A stretch of DNA of 64,000 nt, taken from assembly GCA_949358305.1 (NCBI GenBank), contig OX442315.1, forward strand, positions 29,414,427-29,478,426. Direction: 5' to 3'. Source of the DNA: Strigamia acuminata (taxonomy: Eukaryota > Arthropoda > Chilopoda > Geophilomorpha > Linotaeniidae). The position numbers were made by a program, and so were the translations under genes. Below the pieces are notes generated by a model. It was not told the DNA's origin. It was given only the letters and a program-made list of their open reading frames with translations, and did no database searches. Position 1 is the stretch's first letter. Each line of letters opens with the position of its first letter. Shown here piece after piece: positions 33,843 to 47,729 of the stretch.

Positions 33843-35167
33843 TACTTTAATCGACATTTCTCCCTTAAATTAAAAAAAAATTGTCATCTAATATTGTAAA
33901 AACAGTCGATAAATCAATGATGTAGATATGATTCTGCTAGAGAATGACTAAATAAAATTTCCAATCGACATTCCAAAGATTATAATTTTAAAATTTAAAA
34001 ACCAAAATAAAAAAACAAACTGAACAAACCAACAGAAACATCACACCAGTAAATTAAAATAAAAAAAAAAACCAAAGTAGAATTGCTTCCCCGTCAGCCA
34101 TTTTCGAAGCAAAAATTTCATTCATTTGCTCCCAAAATAACTCGAGATGTGCAAGTTGGACATGAGATTCTGGCTTACAGATCGTGTTCTAGAGGATCTG
34201 ATAAGAGATTCCATTGACCTAACATTGGATTGAAACTGCCAAATAATATTTGCAATATTTCCAGCTCCCAGTTTGAGTTACACGTAACGCAAGGTGAACT
34301 AGCCCTGAGACATCAAACAAGAAATTGAAAACATCAACTATTAATGATTATAGCTTTTAAAGTCTCGTGAATATTTATTAGTTGTCACGAAAGGTGAAAC
34401 CAATCTCTTGTTCTTTAAAACCAATTGTTTTGATTTCCCTACGAATTCTTGCTCAAAAGCAAACCCATCCAACAACTGCACTCCGATTCATCAGTCAACC
34501 CATCACTTGCACCTGCTCACCCATCCTTTCCCAGGATTCCATTTGCTGGAAACTTCTACCATCCACATTCTCTCTCTTTTCTCTGTCGTCCTCCACCCTC
34601 GTTGCAAGCACCGTCTTCCTATCTAAGTAGCAATGACGTTTTAGGCAGATTGGAGAAGACAAATCGATACGACACAGACATGGACTGACGCACACCGCTT
34701 TCGAGCATGCGCACACTTAGTGGGTGAAGAAACAAAAAAGAAACAAAAGGCAGATAAGGTGGGAACCAACCTCATTAGCAAGAACCATACAGTGGATGTA
34801 TCGACAAAAACACGAGGGAAAAAATTAAAATAAACAAATCAACATTTGTTCATTCACTTAACCAACAATCAAAACAAAAGTAATTTCATTGCAACTCCTG
34901 TTCCTGCAAAAAAAAAAAAAAAAACCATTAGCCTGTTTGTAACCGACAATAGTGTTTCAAACCATTTTTTTTGGTGATTCATGCGCGTCCATAAATTCTA
35001 AAAATTATTTTTCTCGTTTTAATTGGTTTTTGCTACCAAATGAATAAAAATTTATTTTCAATTCTCTTTTTCTGAAATGTAGGTTTTTACCCAATAAAAG
35101 GTCACTTCAAATTTAAAGTGACCCAAATTAAATTAATTCATCTTAAAACTTCTTAACACGAATTAAA
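33843..35167. other. Non-coding DNA, pyrimidine-rich patch
   Basis: No gene recognised. A C/T-rich patch at 34400-34640 is open in three + frames at once, which is what low G content produces rather than evidence for coding. Confidence 0.45.
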
Positions 35168-35556
35168 TTATCTAATAAAGGTTGGTTTGGTGACATACAT
35201 GGCGCGAATATATCTAAGCACAACAGAAACCTTTCGATGTGTCCCAGTGTGGTCTAAACATCGCACACTAAAGATGATCGCAAGGCCTGTTGTTTTTAGA
35301 TATTTTCTCACTCTGTATGTCATCAAACCAAACTTTATTACCACGTATAACATGTGACCAACATTAGCTGCATTGAATGAATACAAAATAAAAAAAATAC
35401 CACCAAAAACTGCAAAAACTGAAGCAACAACGTGAGGTTGTTTATGTCTGCTCTTGGTTTTTACAACCAAATTCAAAATGGCTGCCACACAAGTTAGATT
35501 GGCCATCAAACTACCAATGGTTGTAATGCTTCCAGGTGAAACCCAAAAACTAAACT
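35168..35556 (-). CDS. Candidate 3' exon of a multi-pass membrane protein
   Basis: On the minus strand a strong acceptor (branch-like CTAAC, then TTTGTTTTTGTGTATTTTTAG) ends at 35557. The frame after it is open to a TAA just below 35168. It encodes a hydrophobic stretch with GSITTIGSLMANLTCVAAIL, a basic loop KTKSRHKQPH, and a second membrane segment VVASVFAVFGGIFFILYSF. The basic/His residue followed by ASVFA in the last segment resembles the final helix of MARVEL-domain (plasmolipin/MAL/CMTM) proteins; the DRAM/TMEM150 family is an alternative. I cannot decide, so no symbol is given. The exon may end earlier, at a donor GTAATA (exon to 35342). It joins in phase with the exon at 36231-36289. 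Confidence 0.42.
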
Positions 35557-36230
35557 CTAAAAATACACAAAAACAAAGTTAGACATGTTTTGTCTTTTTT
35601 TTTCTTCCTGTTTACAGAAACAGCAAAAACCATGTAAATAAAACTTTTATTCAACTGAAAAATGAAGACTAGACTATTTATTCATTTATATTTGTGTAAA
35701 AAAAAAGAAGTCAAAAACCTACATTTCATTTTCGTATTTCAAATTACAGCAACTGATGAATGGTCCATTCAAAAAGAACGTGCTTTAATCTCTAACAAAA
35801 ATACACTTGTGTCATAATGAAATGAAAGCAAACCATTTATTGATTAAAACCCTTTCATGTTCATCCAACAATCGTGATAAAAGCAGAGCTGGAAATATGA
35901 ATAAGAAAAAGAATAAAGCACGATAAATGAGAGATTAACGTGAAAAATAGATGATATAAAACCGAGAAAAATAAAACAAATTCATTTAAATCCTTGACTC
36001 GGATTGCAAATGTCCTCCTTAAGCTGATTGCACTGGCGCATTAGCAATTGCCATTATGATAATTCTTATTTCAACTTAAAGCTCAATCCCACATAAAATG
36101 CCCCTCCCGCTAATTTACAGCATTTGCTTAAATCTTACTACAAATGCAACATTTATACCCAGGCGTGTTAAATATCTGCATAAATGTGGTGAGTGATGCA
36201 CTCGTTTGCTTGCTTTTAATTTAGTCCTAC

Positions 36231-36289
36231 CTGAATTTACTAGCAGCCGGACTCCCTTTATACTCATTGCAACATCACTGCACAAAGCC
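36231..36289 (-). CDS. Candidate upstream exon of the same membrane-protein gene
   Basis: The minus strand reads acceptor ...TACATGTTTAG, then 59 nt, then donor ATTCAG|GTAGGA. An ATG at 36267-36265 opens MSIKGVRLLVNS plus one base. The next exon starts with two bases, completing a Glu codon, so the phases agree across a 674-bp intron (35557-36230). It could be the first coding exon (the ATG as start) or an internal exon, since the frame is open back to the acceptor. Short length and the AT-rich setting make chance agreement possible. Confidence 0.3.
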
Positions 36290-39200
36290 CTAAACATGTA
36301 GCGCACAAAACAATAATAACACTACTAGTACAACTCGTCAAAATTCAATGTGCAACTCAGCCTTAAATAACAAAATTTAAACGTCATTACAGTGCCAATA
36401 AAGTGTGCATGCTTTTGCAAATTTTCCATCCGATGCGCTTGATGATCAACTGTTTCGCCCCCTACACATAAAACGGAGCTCATCATCAGTTATAGGCGTT
36501 CAGATGGAAGAAACTCAGTGCGCAATCAATCACAGGAAATGCTAGTGATGGGAGAAGGGAGGCGAGGAACATACAACACCGAAGCGTGAATAGACTAGGG
36601 AGGAGTAAAAAGAAAATGGAGAGAAAGAAAGACAGGTTTCAAACCAAAAGGAAAAGAAAATAAAGAAGACGACCTAATAAAATATAGTCGAAAAATCAAA
36701 AAACACCTTTTCATTTTAATTATGATACGACTAATTTCGAAGTCACACCACTCTAGTTATCGTTATCAAATTCCTATATTCTTCTCGCAAATGATCGTGC
36801 AATCTTAAGAGTGGCTTGTTTATCTTAATTACCACTACGCGGCACACCTCAAGAACTTCTCGTGTGTTCGGGGGAGAGTTGAAGGAACCGCACAAAGGAA
36901 CAACACAAAACGCACAACATTCTGTCATTCTTATACAGTTTAAAATTTTTATAATAAAAGCATTTTCATGTTTCGCACGTCTTGTTTCTATATATGTGAC
37001 ATAGACAAAAGACAAACAGAAAGGCCACGGATCCCCCAACCAAATATAAAACAAACCACAAGCGTTTTAAAACCCATAGTGACAGTAGTGTTTTAAAGAA
37101 ACATGCTTCCGTGTTTACGTGGGCCAACATTTCCGGATTTCATTCCTTCTGGAAAACCAACATGTTTTTCCCATGACATTAATCGCCCACAACCACAATA
37201 CAATCTACTCAGTTTGACAAACAGATAAATAAATAAAATTTAATAAAATAAGAATAAGACCATTCATAAAGACTTTTGATGGTGTATAATGTCTGTTTAA
37301 GACACACCTGTGTTGTTCCATGTCTGAAAGCAATGCACAGGTGGAGTAAAAAATAAATAGACTTTTTTATTCTTTTAAATCCAATTTTTTTTTTAATGGT
37401 GCCATTTATACCAATTCTTCAGGCTGTGAAGTCAACTAATCGAAATAAGCCGACTAACTGGTTTACTTTGAGCGAATCTCTCATCCAATCTTGATGACAA
37501 ATCCTTACAGTTTCTTCCTCTGCGTGCATACAATAAACACAACAATTAATTACTTTTTTCAGAAAAAGCAATTTCTGTGCACAAGAGCCCATTTTGGCTA
37601 TTTCAGCCCAATAAAACTCGATTCCCTTTTGCTTTTAAACCAAAAAAAATCAAATCTCCAATATTGTTTTCACCAACACAGGCATGTAAAAACAAAATTC
37701 CTAGAGAGATGATTGAAATTCTTTGCATTAGTTGGCATTTCGTAAACACTTAACGAAACAACAGACTATTACATTATCTATCCGAATAAATAAATGATGC
37801 TACAGTATAAACTATTGAAAAGTACAGTATAATAATAACGTTTCACTCAATTACATCCACTTATCAACATTCTTTAAACATTTAAACATATTGATTTGTT
37901 TATCTGTTATATTGTAACATGTAAACTGCAGATTACATTAATTACCGTTATAAATTAAACTAATTAAAAATTAAATTAAAATTACGTTCAAAATAAGTTA
38001 TAGTTGCACACACTATTTCCTGATTTCATGCATCAAATCAGCCACGTTGTATCAGTCTGTGTTTAGCTTAATAAGAAGTTAAAACTGAAGCGTTGGCTTT
38101 TTAATTAAAAAATGATAATGCTGTGTGGGTACGTAATTAAACATCATTGGGTGTCTTTTATACACGATTTTCTAGTAATGAAGTTTTGGAAACTTTATAT
38201 AGCTTTTAATTAAGAGTGGAATTTTGAATGGCACACCTGCTCGATTTTTTTTAACCACTGCAAACAATTTCCTTACAATTCTTCATATTTATGCGTGCCA
38301 TTCTTCCAACTTTCCTCCCTCTGACTAATAATGATGGGGGAAAAAAAGCATTTAAATAATCATTTGGAGCAAAATTTAAAATAAACCTTATACATGGCAT
38401 TTTAACCTCACACACGCACATGTCAGTTTCACTTGAAAGAAAACAAAAAAAAAATTAAACAAAAAAAAAATTATTGATAAAGTAAAAGAAATTTTATGGT
38501 ATTTTAGTTTTTAATATTTTGAAAACGCATCTGTCAAATTTAGTGCATGTCTAATGTGCTTTCAACATTTTTCTTAAGCTTAAAGAAATCTGCCACATGT
38601 TTCTTCAACCCTGCCTTTGTGGAACCTTCAACCAACCCCACTCTGGTAATGAGATTTCAATGTAGCTCACGAATTTGCTCAGTCAAAAACAGAAGCGTAA
38701 TGAAGGCAACAGACGGTGTTGTCAATAAAAAAAAATATATATAATAAAAAAAAATAGAAATATGACATTAAACTTTAGTATTTTCAAAACCCGCAATTCC
38801 TTCCCCCAAAGTTGCCACAATAAAATCTATTTGGGCAAATAAAATTTGCATTTTCAAAATTCAATATCGCGCATGTTTATTCATCTGACCCACTATGAAA
38901 ATAATCTCATTTAACGCAATCAGAAATATAAAAAAATAACTAAATTATTCCTTTTTTGTAGAAATTTAAAATATCAAACCTAAAAAAAAAACACCGGCAA
39001 AGATGGAGATCAATTTCCACATGTAGTGATCCAAAAAGATCTCTTTAAAAACTCGAGAAAAAACACAAAGAAATCTAAACAAAATGAAATTGGCCAAAGA
39101 TCAGCACAGCTGCAAACGGCGCATTCCTGAAATCCAAGAAATAAATAAACCTAACATGGAAACCATCAAGTTGACACAGACAAATGTAAACAAATATGAA

Positions 39201-40675
39201 TAAAACAAAAATAAACAAGTGCTTTATACTACTACACAACGTGTATTTATGCGTAAAAAAACGCTTTTTCATGCACCATTTCAAATAAAAAACCGTTCCA
39301 CTGTTTGCAATTCTCATTAATTTACAACTTCAAGATACAAATTCTAAAATTATACACATTTTAAAAACCTATAACAAACAACAAATGGTAATTAAAGACA
39401 GTTCCAAGAATTCTCCGCATATCTCATTGATTTTCCCAGCAATTACGTGGAATTTCAAATCATTGAGAGTGCAGAATTTATTCATTTTAATCTATTGTAT
39501 TCCCTCATTTCCTCATTTTAACCTGAAAAAGAGATGCGAGCGAAAATACCAAACAAGCACTAAATCCCGCAACATGCCAGCTGTGTTTAGCTGCCGTCAA
39601 ATCACACCTGTGACTCTACTAAAAACTCAAAAACAAAATATTGATTAGTCGTACAGTGTTGTTACATGACCACATCTGCTTTCGCTGTAAAATATTTGAT
39701 GCTTGTTTTCTTTCTTCGCCAGCGATTGATTTGTCCAAACAACCTTTGCAGCCAAAAGGCATGTGCACTGCTCACCGGGCAGTTGAGCACAAGAATCCAA
39801 GCTTGAAATCGCTAGAGCTGACCACTGTCCTCTGCTTGACTGCCCATTACTCCTTTCAAGACAGAAAATAATCTAATTCTATTGACTCTTCAACTGTGTT
39901 TGTGCCGGCATTCAGCCGATTGAATTTCAATTAATTTATTCAAAAATTTCATGGAAAGAAAAAATTACTTAATATTTCATCATTACTAAGTGCTAGAGCT
40001 TTTCTCCCTTGTTATAAGTGTAACTAGGCTAATTTTTTCCGTGTCTAATGATTCCATGCTTGATTGAGTAATTTGGAAGTAATGAAGATAAAAGAAGAGT
40101 GAAGCAGAAAAATCGATCATAGTCGTTATGGACGCATAGAAAAATAAAATAAAAAATTGAAATACAAAAAAAAAATAAAAAAAAAGTCATATTTTGAGTT
40201 CATTTAAAACAAAAACGAGCAAACTATTGAAAATGTCAAAACAAAACACGCATTTCCGATGTGTGGTTTTTTATTTTTTATTTTATTCCATTTTTTTTTT
40301 AGCTCATCACCTTTAAAAAAAAGGGAAAAAGGAAATAATATTGGTAAAAATTCTGAACCTAATTAACGGCTGATTTAATTAGTTATTGCAGAATCGCTAA
40401 ATTTGTGAATGACTGAGCAATATACGAGGCTCCCCAAAAGAGCAACAATTAACACAACCACTATTTGTGAGATACAAACTTCAGAACATGTTATAAAATT
40501 CGTTAAACGACACACCAGATGAGCTGATAATTGCCAAATAAGACCACTTCAAACATTATGTACAGTCAATTATTTAATCAAGTTAATGAAGTGTACTATT
40601 GACTTCCTTTTATTATTTTCACATAAACGATCAAAAATGCCTTGAATTGCACATAGACTTATCGTATCCCTAATA
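36290..40675. other. Non-coding AT-rich DNA
   Basis: No gene firmly recognised. If the minus-strand model at 35-36 kb is real, further exons could lie here. The only weak candidates are a Cys-rich minus frame near 36820-36940 with a possible acceptor and donor, and a short terminal-exon-like frame near 39075-39140 after TTTCTTGGATTTCAG. Neither has a recognisable product. Confidence 0.4.
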
Positions 40676-40942
40676 CAGTCAAACCTCGTTATAACGAATC
40701 GCGTTATAACGACTTTTTGATAAAACAAATTGTTAGAAAATGACTTGCTTAGCCAGCCATAAAAGACCATATTTAAACATTTTGATATAACGAATTTTGA
40801 TATAACGAATTATTTGTTATAACAAAATTTTATAAAACACTAATACCCACAAGCCCTTCATACAACGTATTTTGATCACATGACTCAAAACTGATGTCCT
40901 TATTTAGGCTCCCTTGTGATTCGTTATAACGAGGTTCGACTG
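40676..40942. repeat. pogo/Tigger-like MITE, 267 bp
   Basis: The left end CAGTCAAACCTCGTTATAAC and the reverse complement of the right end CAGTCGAACCTCGTTATAAC differ at one position. Both sides are flanked by TA (40674-40675, 40943-40944). Internal GATATAACGAATT repeats occur. This is typical of non-autonomous pogo/Tigger elements of the Tc1/mariner superfamily. Confidence 0.85.
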
Positions 40943-42080
40943 TATTAAACTCAAAAAAAGTGTATGTTTACACCCAGCGGTCATAAAATACGCAAAATTC
41001 CTCCGGAGAATTTTATTTTATTTTATTTTTGGTAAACGTAAACAGATCAATTAAAATTGAGTCATTTGTGCTCATGTTATAATTCTAACAAGCTGAATCT
41101 TTCATTGTTTACAGAATTTGAAAACCTAACCCTACAATTTCCTGAAATTGTGAAGAGATATCTACGACCAAAACCTCAACAAATAATTCAAACGTACATC
41201 CCAGTCAACAAAATGACCAATTTCCACTTTAAAACCGGAAGTGCCATTCAAACGACAGTCACCTTGACTTTATTCCTTCAGTTTATCTCGAATCTAATAT
41301 ATCTTAGCAGAATTGCCAATTCTCAAAATATCTCATGTTGATCTCGTCCTCGTCTTCTCTTTTCAAACAAACCGGTCGATTTGCAGGTGGAACTGAGAAC
41401 TTTTGATAGCAGAATAGATGCCAACGGAAGAGAGGGAGTATGTTATTAGTTTAGAAAAACTAATGATGGTTGCTTAGTAACCGGGATTTCCAAACAAAGA
41501 TGGAGTCATGACTCCCGCCCACTCAGCTCAATGCCGAATAATAATGACGAGAAAAACTTGGTCCAAGAGCAGGTACTAAATGCATGCTCTATATGTTTTT
41601 TTTATTACATATAGATATATCAACTTTTAATAGCACGTTAGCCTATTTAATAGTTGTTTACAAAAGGTTCGTTATGGTGTTTATTCTGCACCGGTTAGCT
41701 TTCTACTCGCAACTTTTCACTCAATCACACGCTTGATTTTTTTTTTAAAATAATTGAAAACTACTGTACTTCCAATTTCGCATTTGCTTCTCATTTTAAT
41801 TTTATGCCTTAACATGTCATTCCAATTATCGGAAATAACTTAAAAATAAACATGTTTTTGTCGATGACAAAATTAAACCCAAATTGGAATTGGAAAGCAA
41901 AATAGTTTCTGAATGGCTTAGTTTCTTACCTTTATTCAGTTTGGTCAGAATTTGTTTTTTAAAAGTAACAAGAATGGCGATTTCTTACCTACAAATAAAA
42001 ATAAAATAAAATCAATATATAAATTTATTGGGTCAGTTAAGAAATTGACGACAAACTCAAAAATATTACAAACTGTAGTA
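40943..42080. other. Non-coding DNA with an X-box-like site at 41469-41481
   Basis: No gene recognised. GTTGCT-T-AGTAAC at 41469-41481 fits the RFX X-box consensus. About 19 bp downstream is AAGATGGAG, but that frame stops after three codons. Confidence 0.35.
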
Positions 42081-42246
42081 CAGTCGTATCTCCTTATAAC
42101 GAATCGCAAGGAATCCAAAAAATCGGTTCGTATAACAAAAGTTCGTTATAACGAAATTTTTTAAATGGTGTTCTATGGCCATCCAACCAAACAAGCCATT
42201 TTTAAGTATTCGTTATATCGCGATTCGTTATAAGGAGGTTCGACAG
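42081..42246. repeat. pogo/Tigger-like MITE, 166 bp
   Basis: The left end CAGTCGTATCTCCTTATAAC and the right end (reverse complement CTGTCGAACCTCCTTATAAC) pair over more than 25 bp through GAATCGC. TA flanks both sides (42079-42080, 42247-42248). It shares the TTATAACGAATCGC core with the element at 40676. Confidence 0.85.
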
Positions 42247-44613
<2,367 letters not shown>

Positions 44614-44854
44614 TAAAAAAAAAGAAAAAACTCTAAAAAAAAATATTAGCCCGTTTGTCTCCGATGAAACCGACAAATTAACAGTTTTAGAAGAATATAT
44701 ATACAAATAACTAATAAAAAATATATATATATAAAAAATAAAAATAACTAATAAAAAAATATTAAAAAAAAAACTGCATCACATTATATTGAAAACACAT
44801 AACCATTTTTTTTACCATTGACAAATATACGATGTCGTGACTTGATCAACCACA

Positions 44855-44986
44855 TGTGAGCGATAGCTCCCCCTGGGGGTCATTTCGAGACTTGTTCTAT
44901 CTTTTGTATGATTGGTTCTAGGTTTTATGAATAAATCAGTCTAGTTTAGACAATCATCTTGATCGGTTGTCTTTATCATTCTCACA
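44855..44986 (+). repeat. 5' LTR of element 2
   Basis: Begins TGTGAG and ends CTCACA, giving 6-bp inverted termini. It contains CTCCCCCTGGGGGTC, a G/C palindrome, and an AATAAA signal at about 44930. At 132 bp it is short for a Gypsy LTR. Confidence 0.93.
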
Positions 44987-44999
44987 TGGCGCAGTCGAC
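44987..44999 (+). other. Primer binding site, tRNA-Ser type
   Basis: TGGCGCAGTCG directly after the LTR is complementary over 11 nt to the 3' end of animal tRNA-Ser (ending CGACTGCG plus CCA). The match ends before the usual 18 nt, as in many Mag-type elements. Confidence 0.75.
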
Positions 45000-45287
45000 A
45001 TAAAAAGACTTTGGGGAAGGTGAAATAGTTGAAACAGTTGGAAATTGATGACGGCGATTTGGATGAAGAGCGCGTGGGCTTAACATTTTCGAAAATCGAG
45101 TTGCGGAGAAATTTGGGGACGGAGACGAAGGAGACGACGCGCGTTACACGTGGAAAACGTCCAGATAACGTTCGATTTGGAGACGGAGACGTATATAAGC
45201 AGTTGAAAAGTTGTTGGTGATCATTGTCGGTGGTTGACGAGATCGGTGATTGTTGTTGAAAATTTTGCGAAACACGTGGCGGACGTA

Positions 45288-47729
45288 ATGGCGGAAAATT
45301 TGGCGGTAATTTTGCAAGGATGTCGTTCGTCGCTTTTGTCCGTCGTCGAGGACGTCCTGAACGTATTCACGGTGACGATTTTGAAAGGAGAAATCGACAG
45401 GCGCTGCTTGGAATCGACGAGCAATTTGAAGCAAGACTTGATGACGGTACTTTTGCAAAATAACAAGGAAATCGTTGCGTTTGAGGCGGCGGAGGCGGAG
45501 AGAATCGCGGCGGAGAAGCTGGTGGAAGACGATGCGGAGATCGTAGAGAAAACGTCAGCGGAGGAATTGGCGAAAGAAAGGTTGGAGGCGGAGAAACTGG
45601 AAGCGGAGGAGGCGGCACGTCCGGCCGGCGGAAGTGGGGCATCGTCCGCCGAATTGATGGTTTTTCAAATGGCCGAGATGATGAAGATGTTGATGCGGGA
45701 CAAGTTGGAGACGGCGGCGCGTAATGCGGAAACGGAGGCGCGTAATGCGGAGAAGGAGACGCGGAATTCGGAGTTGTTGGCACAAAATACTTTGGTGATG
45801 AACCGCCTCATCGCGTCCCAGTGTTCGCAGACGGGTCCCGCGACCACGGTGGTGCAGATGCACTCAACCGTCGACACCGTAAAAGCCATATCCTCTTTTT
45901 CGGGCGACGATAAGGAGAACGTGCATTCGTGGGTGAAGGAGGTAAAACGCGTGGCGAAGCTTTCGGCCTGGACGGACGATCTGACGCTATTGAACGCAGC
46001 AACGAGGCTAGAAGGTCACGCCAGCGACTGGCAGAAGACTGAAGGAAAGAAAATATCGAGTTTGGAGGGCTGGATGTGGGCTCTAGAAGATAGATTTAAG
46101 TGCCGCATGAACTTGAACGAATTCTTTGAAATGCAAAAGAAAAGAAAACTGGAAGCATCGGAGACGATCGTTCATTACATTTATTCAAAGAACACTTTAC
46201 TAGAGCGTTGTGCGAGCCGTATAAGTGAATCGGATCGAGTGTCGATGATTTTGGGCGGAATTGGCGAGGAGTTGGTGTCGTTTCCGTTGGCATCTGGCAA
46301 CATCGGTTCGGTTGAGGAGCTTTTACATCGCGCGAGGGGTTTGGACGGGGCGAGAAAAGTGAAGACAACGGACAAAAATAGTAGTAACGTCGAAGTTAAA
46401 CGAGCAGCGGAGGACGTGGTGAGGGAATCGACGAAGGAAGCATTTTCGGCGGCGTCGACGAACAAGAACTCACAACGTCACGTGCAATATAGATACGGGA
46501 TGGATAAATCTACTCTCACGTGTTTTAAGTGCGGTAAGATCGGACACGTGTCTTTCGACTGTTTGTTGGCAAGTGCGGGAGCAGTTACGACGGAGAAAAC
46601 GCCGGAGAAGGTTATAGCTTGTGTTGTCAAGACGAGGAAACCGGAGATGAATTTGACGGTCGTTGCGTGTAGTGTGGAGGAGTTTGACACGGACGTTGAG
46701 GCGCTGATTGATCCGGGCGCAAACTTGACAATTATCGACGGCAGATTTTTGAAAGACAATACGGAATTAAGAGCGAATAGATCGGGGGCCAGTTTTCATT
46801 CCGTCAATGGCCCGTTGGAGATCGATGGATTTCTCGACATTTCGTTTCGTATTGGCGATATTCAATCGAGAATGAGGAATGTAGCAGTGTCGTCAGGTTT
46901 ACCTTTTCCTATCATCGTAGGCACAGACTGGCGTAGGCAAGAAGGTCTGAGGCTGATTTTGGAACCGAATGGCGACATGAATGTTTCAAGAGATCGCAGC
47001 AAGGTTCGGACTGTTGGTTGCGCAATATTCGAGAAAGAGGCGAACCGAGAAAACGTGTGTTTGTCACTGGTCGTGGAATATGACAAGATTTTGGACGTAG
47101 CAGACGACGACAAGGACGGAGAAGTTGACGAATTTGAAAAAAACGATCAAGTTGAAAACGAAAATGGCATTTTTGACAACAACGACGAAGAATTTGTTGA
47201 AAACGACGACGATCTTGGCGTGGAATGCGGGAAGGAGAACTTAGAACTTGACGTTACGAAAATCGAGCTAGTTGCGATCGTAGAAAATGTGAATTTGGGA
47301 GAGGACAGATCAAAATTCGACGAAACGGTTTCGGGGTTCAATGAAGTTGACGCGAAATATGGTGAGGAACACGACGAGAAAGGCGAGGAACACGATAAGA
47401 ATGAGGCGAATGAAAATGAAGACGAATCGAGTCACAAGGGCAAGATTGTACGAGAAAATTTGGAGCCGGGCTGGCTGGAGGACCTGGAGCTTAAGAGATA
47501 TTTTGCCGAAGAACAGGAAGAGACTTTGACGGGAGAGACGGACTCGACAAAGATGAGCGAGGAGTTATCGGAGGCTTGTTGTGCATTAGAAAATCGCATT
47601 GTATCGAAATTGTTGAATTTTTTGTTTTGTTGTCGAGGGCGACAACCCAAAAAGGGGGGTCGTGTGAGCGATAGCTCCCCCTGGGGGTCATTTCGAGACT
47701 TGTTCTATCTTTTGTATGATTGGTTCTAG
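45288..47729 (+). CDS. gag-pro: Gag-protease polyprotein of element 2
   Basis: The frame is open from at least 45234; the first ATG is 45288 (813 residues). In order: an N-terminal segment; an Ala/Glu-rich coiled coil (about residues 75-185); a Gag core around VHSWVKEVKRVAKLSAWTDD to LHRARGLDG (about 210-355), matching the retrotransposon Gag fold; one CCHC zinc knuckle CFKCGKIGHVSFDC (46521-46562); a retropepsin domain with active-site LIDPGANLTIID (Asp codon 46710) and the C-terminal IIVGTDW motif; and an acidic Asp/Glu/Asn-rich tail (about 605-755). The active site reads DPG rather than the usual D[S/T]G. The last 22 codons lie inside the 3' LTR. The whole frame is intact. No RT follows, so it can supply particles and protease but not reverse transcription. 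Confidence 0.9.
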   Translation: MAENLAVILQGCRSSLLSVVEDVLNVFTVTILKGEIDRRCLESTSNLKQDLMTVLLQNNKEIVAFEAAEAERIAAEKLVEDDAEIVEKTSAEELAKERLEAEKLEAEEAARPAGGSGASSAELMVFQMAEMMKMLMRDKLETAARNAETEARNAEKETRNSELLAQNTLVMNRLIASQCSQTGPATTVVQMHSTVDTVKAISSFSGDDKENVHSWVKEVKRVAKLSAWTDDLTLLNAATRLEGHASDWQKTEGKKISSLEGWMWALEDRFKCRMNLNEFFEMQKKRKLEASETIVHYIYSKNTLLERCASRISESDRVSMILGGIGEELVSFPLASGNIGSVEELLHRARGLDGARKVKTTDKNSSNVEVKRAAEDVVRESTKEAFSAASTNKNSQRHVQYRYGMDKSTLTCFKCGKIGHVSFDCLLASAGAVTTEKTPEKVIACVVKTRKPEMNLTVVACSVEEFDTDVEALIDPGANLTIIDGRFLKDNTELRANRSGASFHSVNGPLEIDGFLDISFRIGDIQSRMRNVAVSSGLPFPIIVGTDWRRQEGLRLILEPNGDMNVSRDRSKVRTVGCAIFEKEANRENVCLSLVVEYDKILDVADDDKDGEVDEFEKNDQVENENGIFDNNDEEFVENDDDLGVECGKENLELDVTKIELVAIVENVNLGEDRSKFDETVSGFNEVDAKYGEEHDEKGEEHDKNEANENEDESSHKGKIVRENLEPGWLEDLELKRYFAEEQEETLTGETDSTKMSEELSEACCALENRIVSKLLNFLFCCRGRQPKKGGRVSDSSPWGSFRDLFYLLYDWF
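47650..47661 (+). other. Polypurine tract of element 2
   Basis: AAAAAGGGGGG, one to two bases before the TGTGAG of the right LTR. It also encodes a KKGG stretch because gag-pro runs through it. Confidence 0.8.

Noticed and set aside
34382-34720. Overlapping open frames in a C/T-rich patch
   Set aside because: Open in three + frames at once, a composition effect; no domain.
36743-37054. Cys-rich minus frame as an extra exon of the membrane-protein model
   Set aside because: Possible acceptor (AATGACAG) and donor exist, but the translation is not membrane-like and phase linkage to the 36231 exon cannot be shown.
39075-39140. Short terminal-exon-like minus frame after TTTCTTGGATTTCAG
   Set aside because: A good acceptor, but only about 16 codons to a stop; too short to support without transcripts.
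45367-47691. Many minus and alternative-frame ORFs across gag-pro of element 2
   Set aside because: Shadow frames produced by the G+C-richer coding sequence; no start context or domains.
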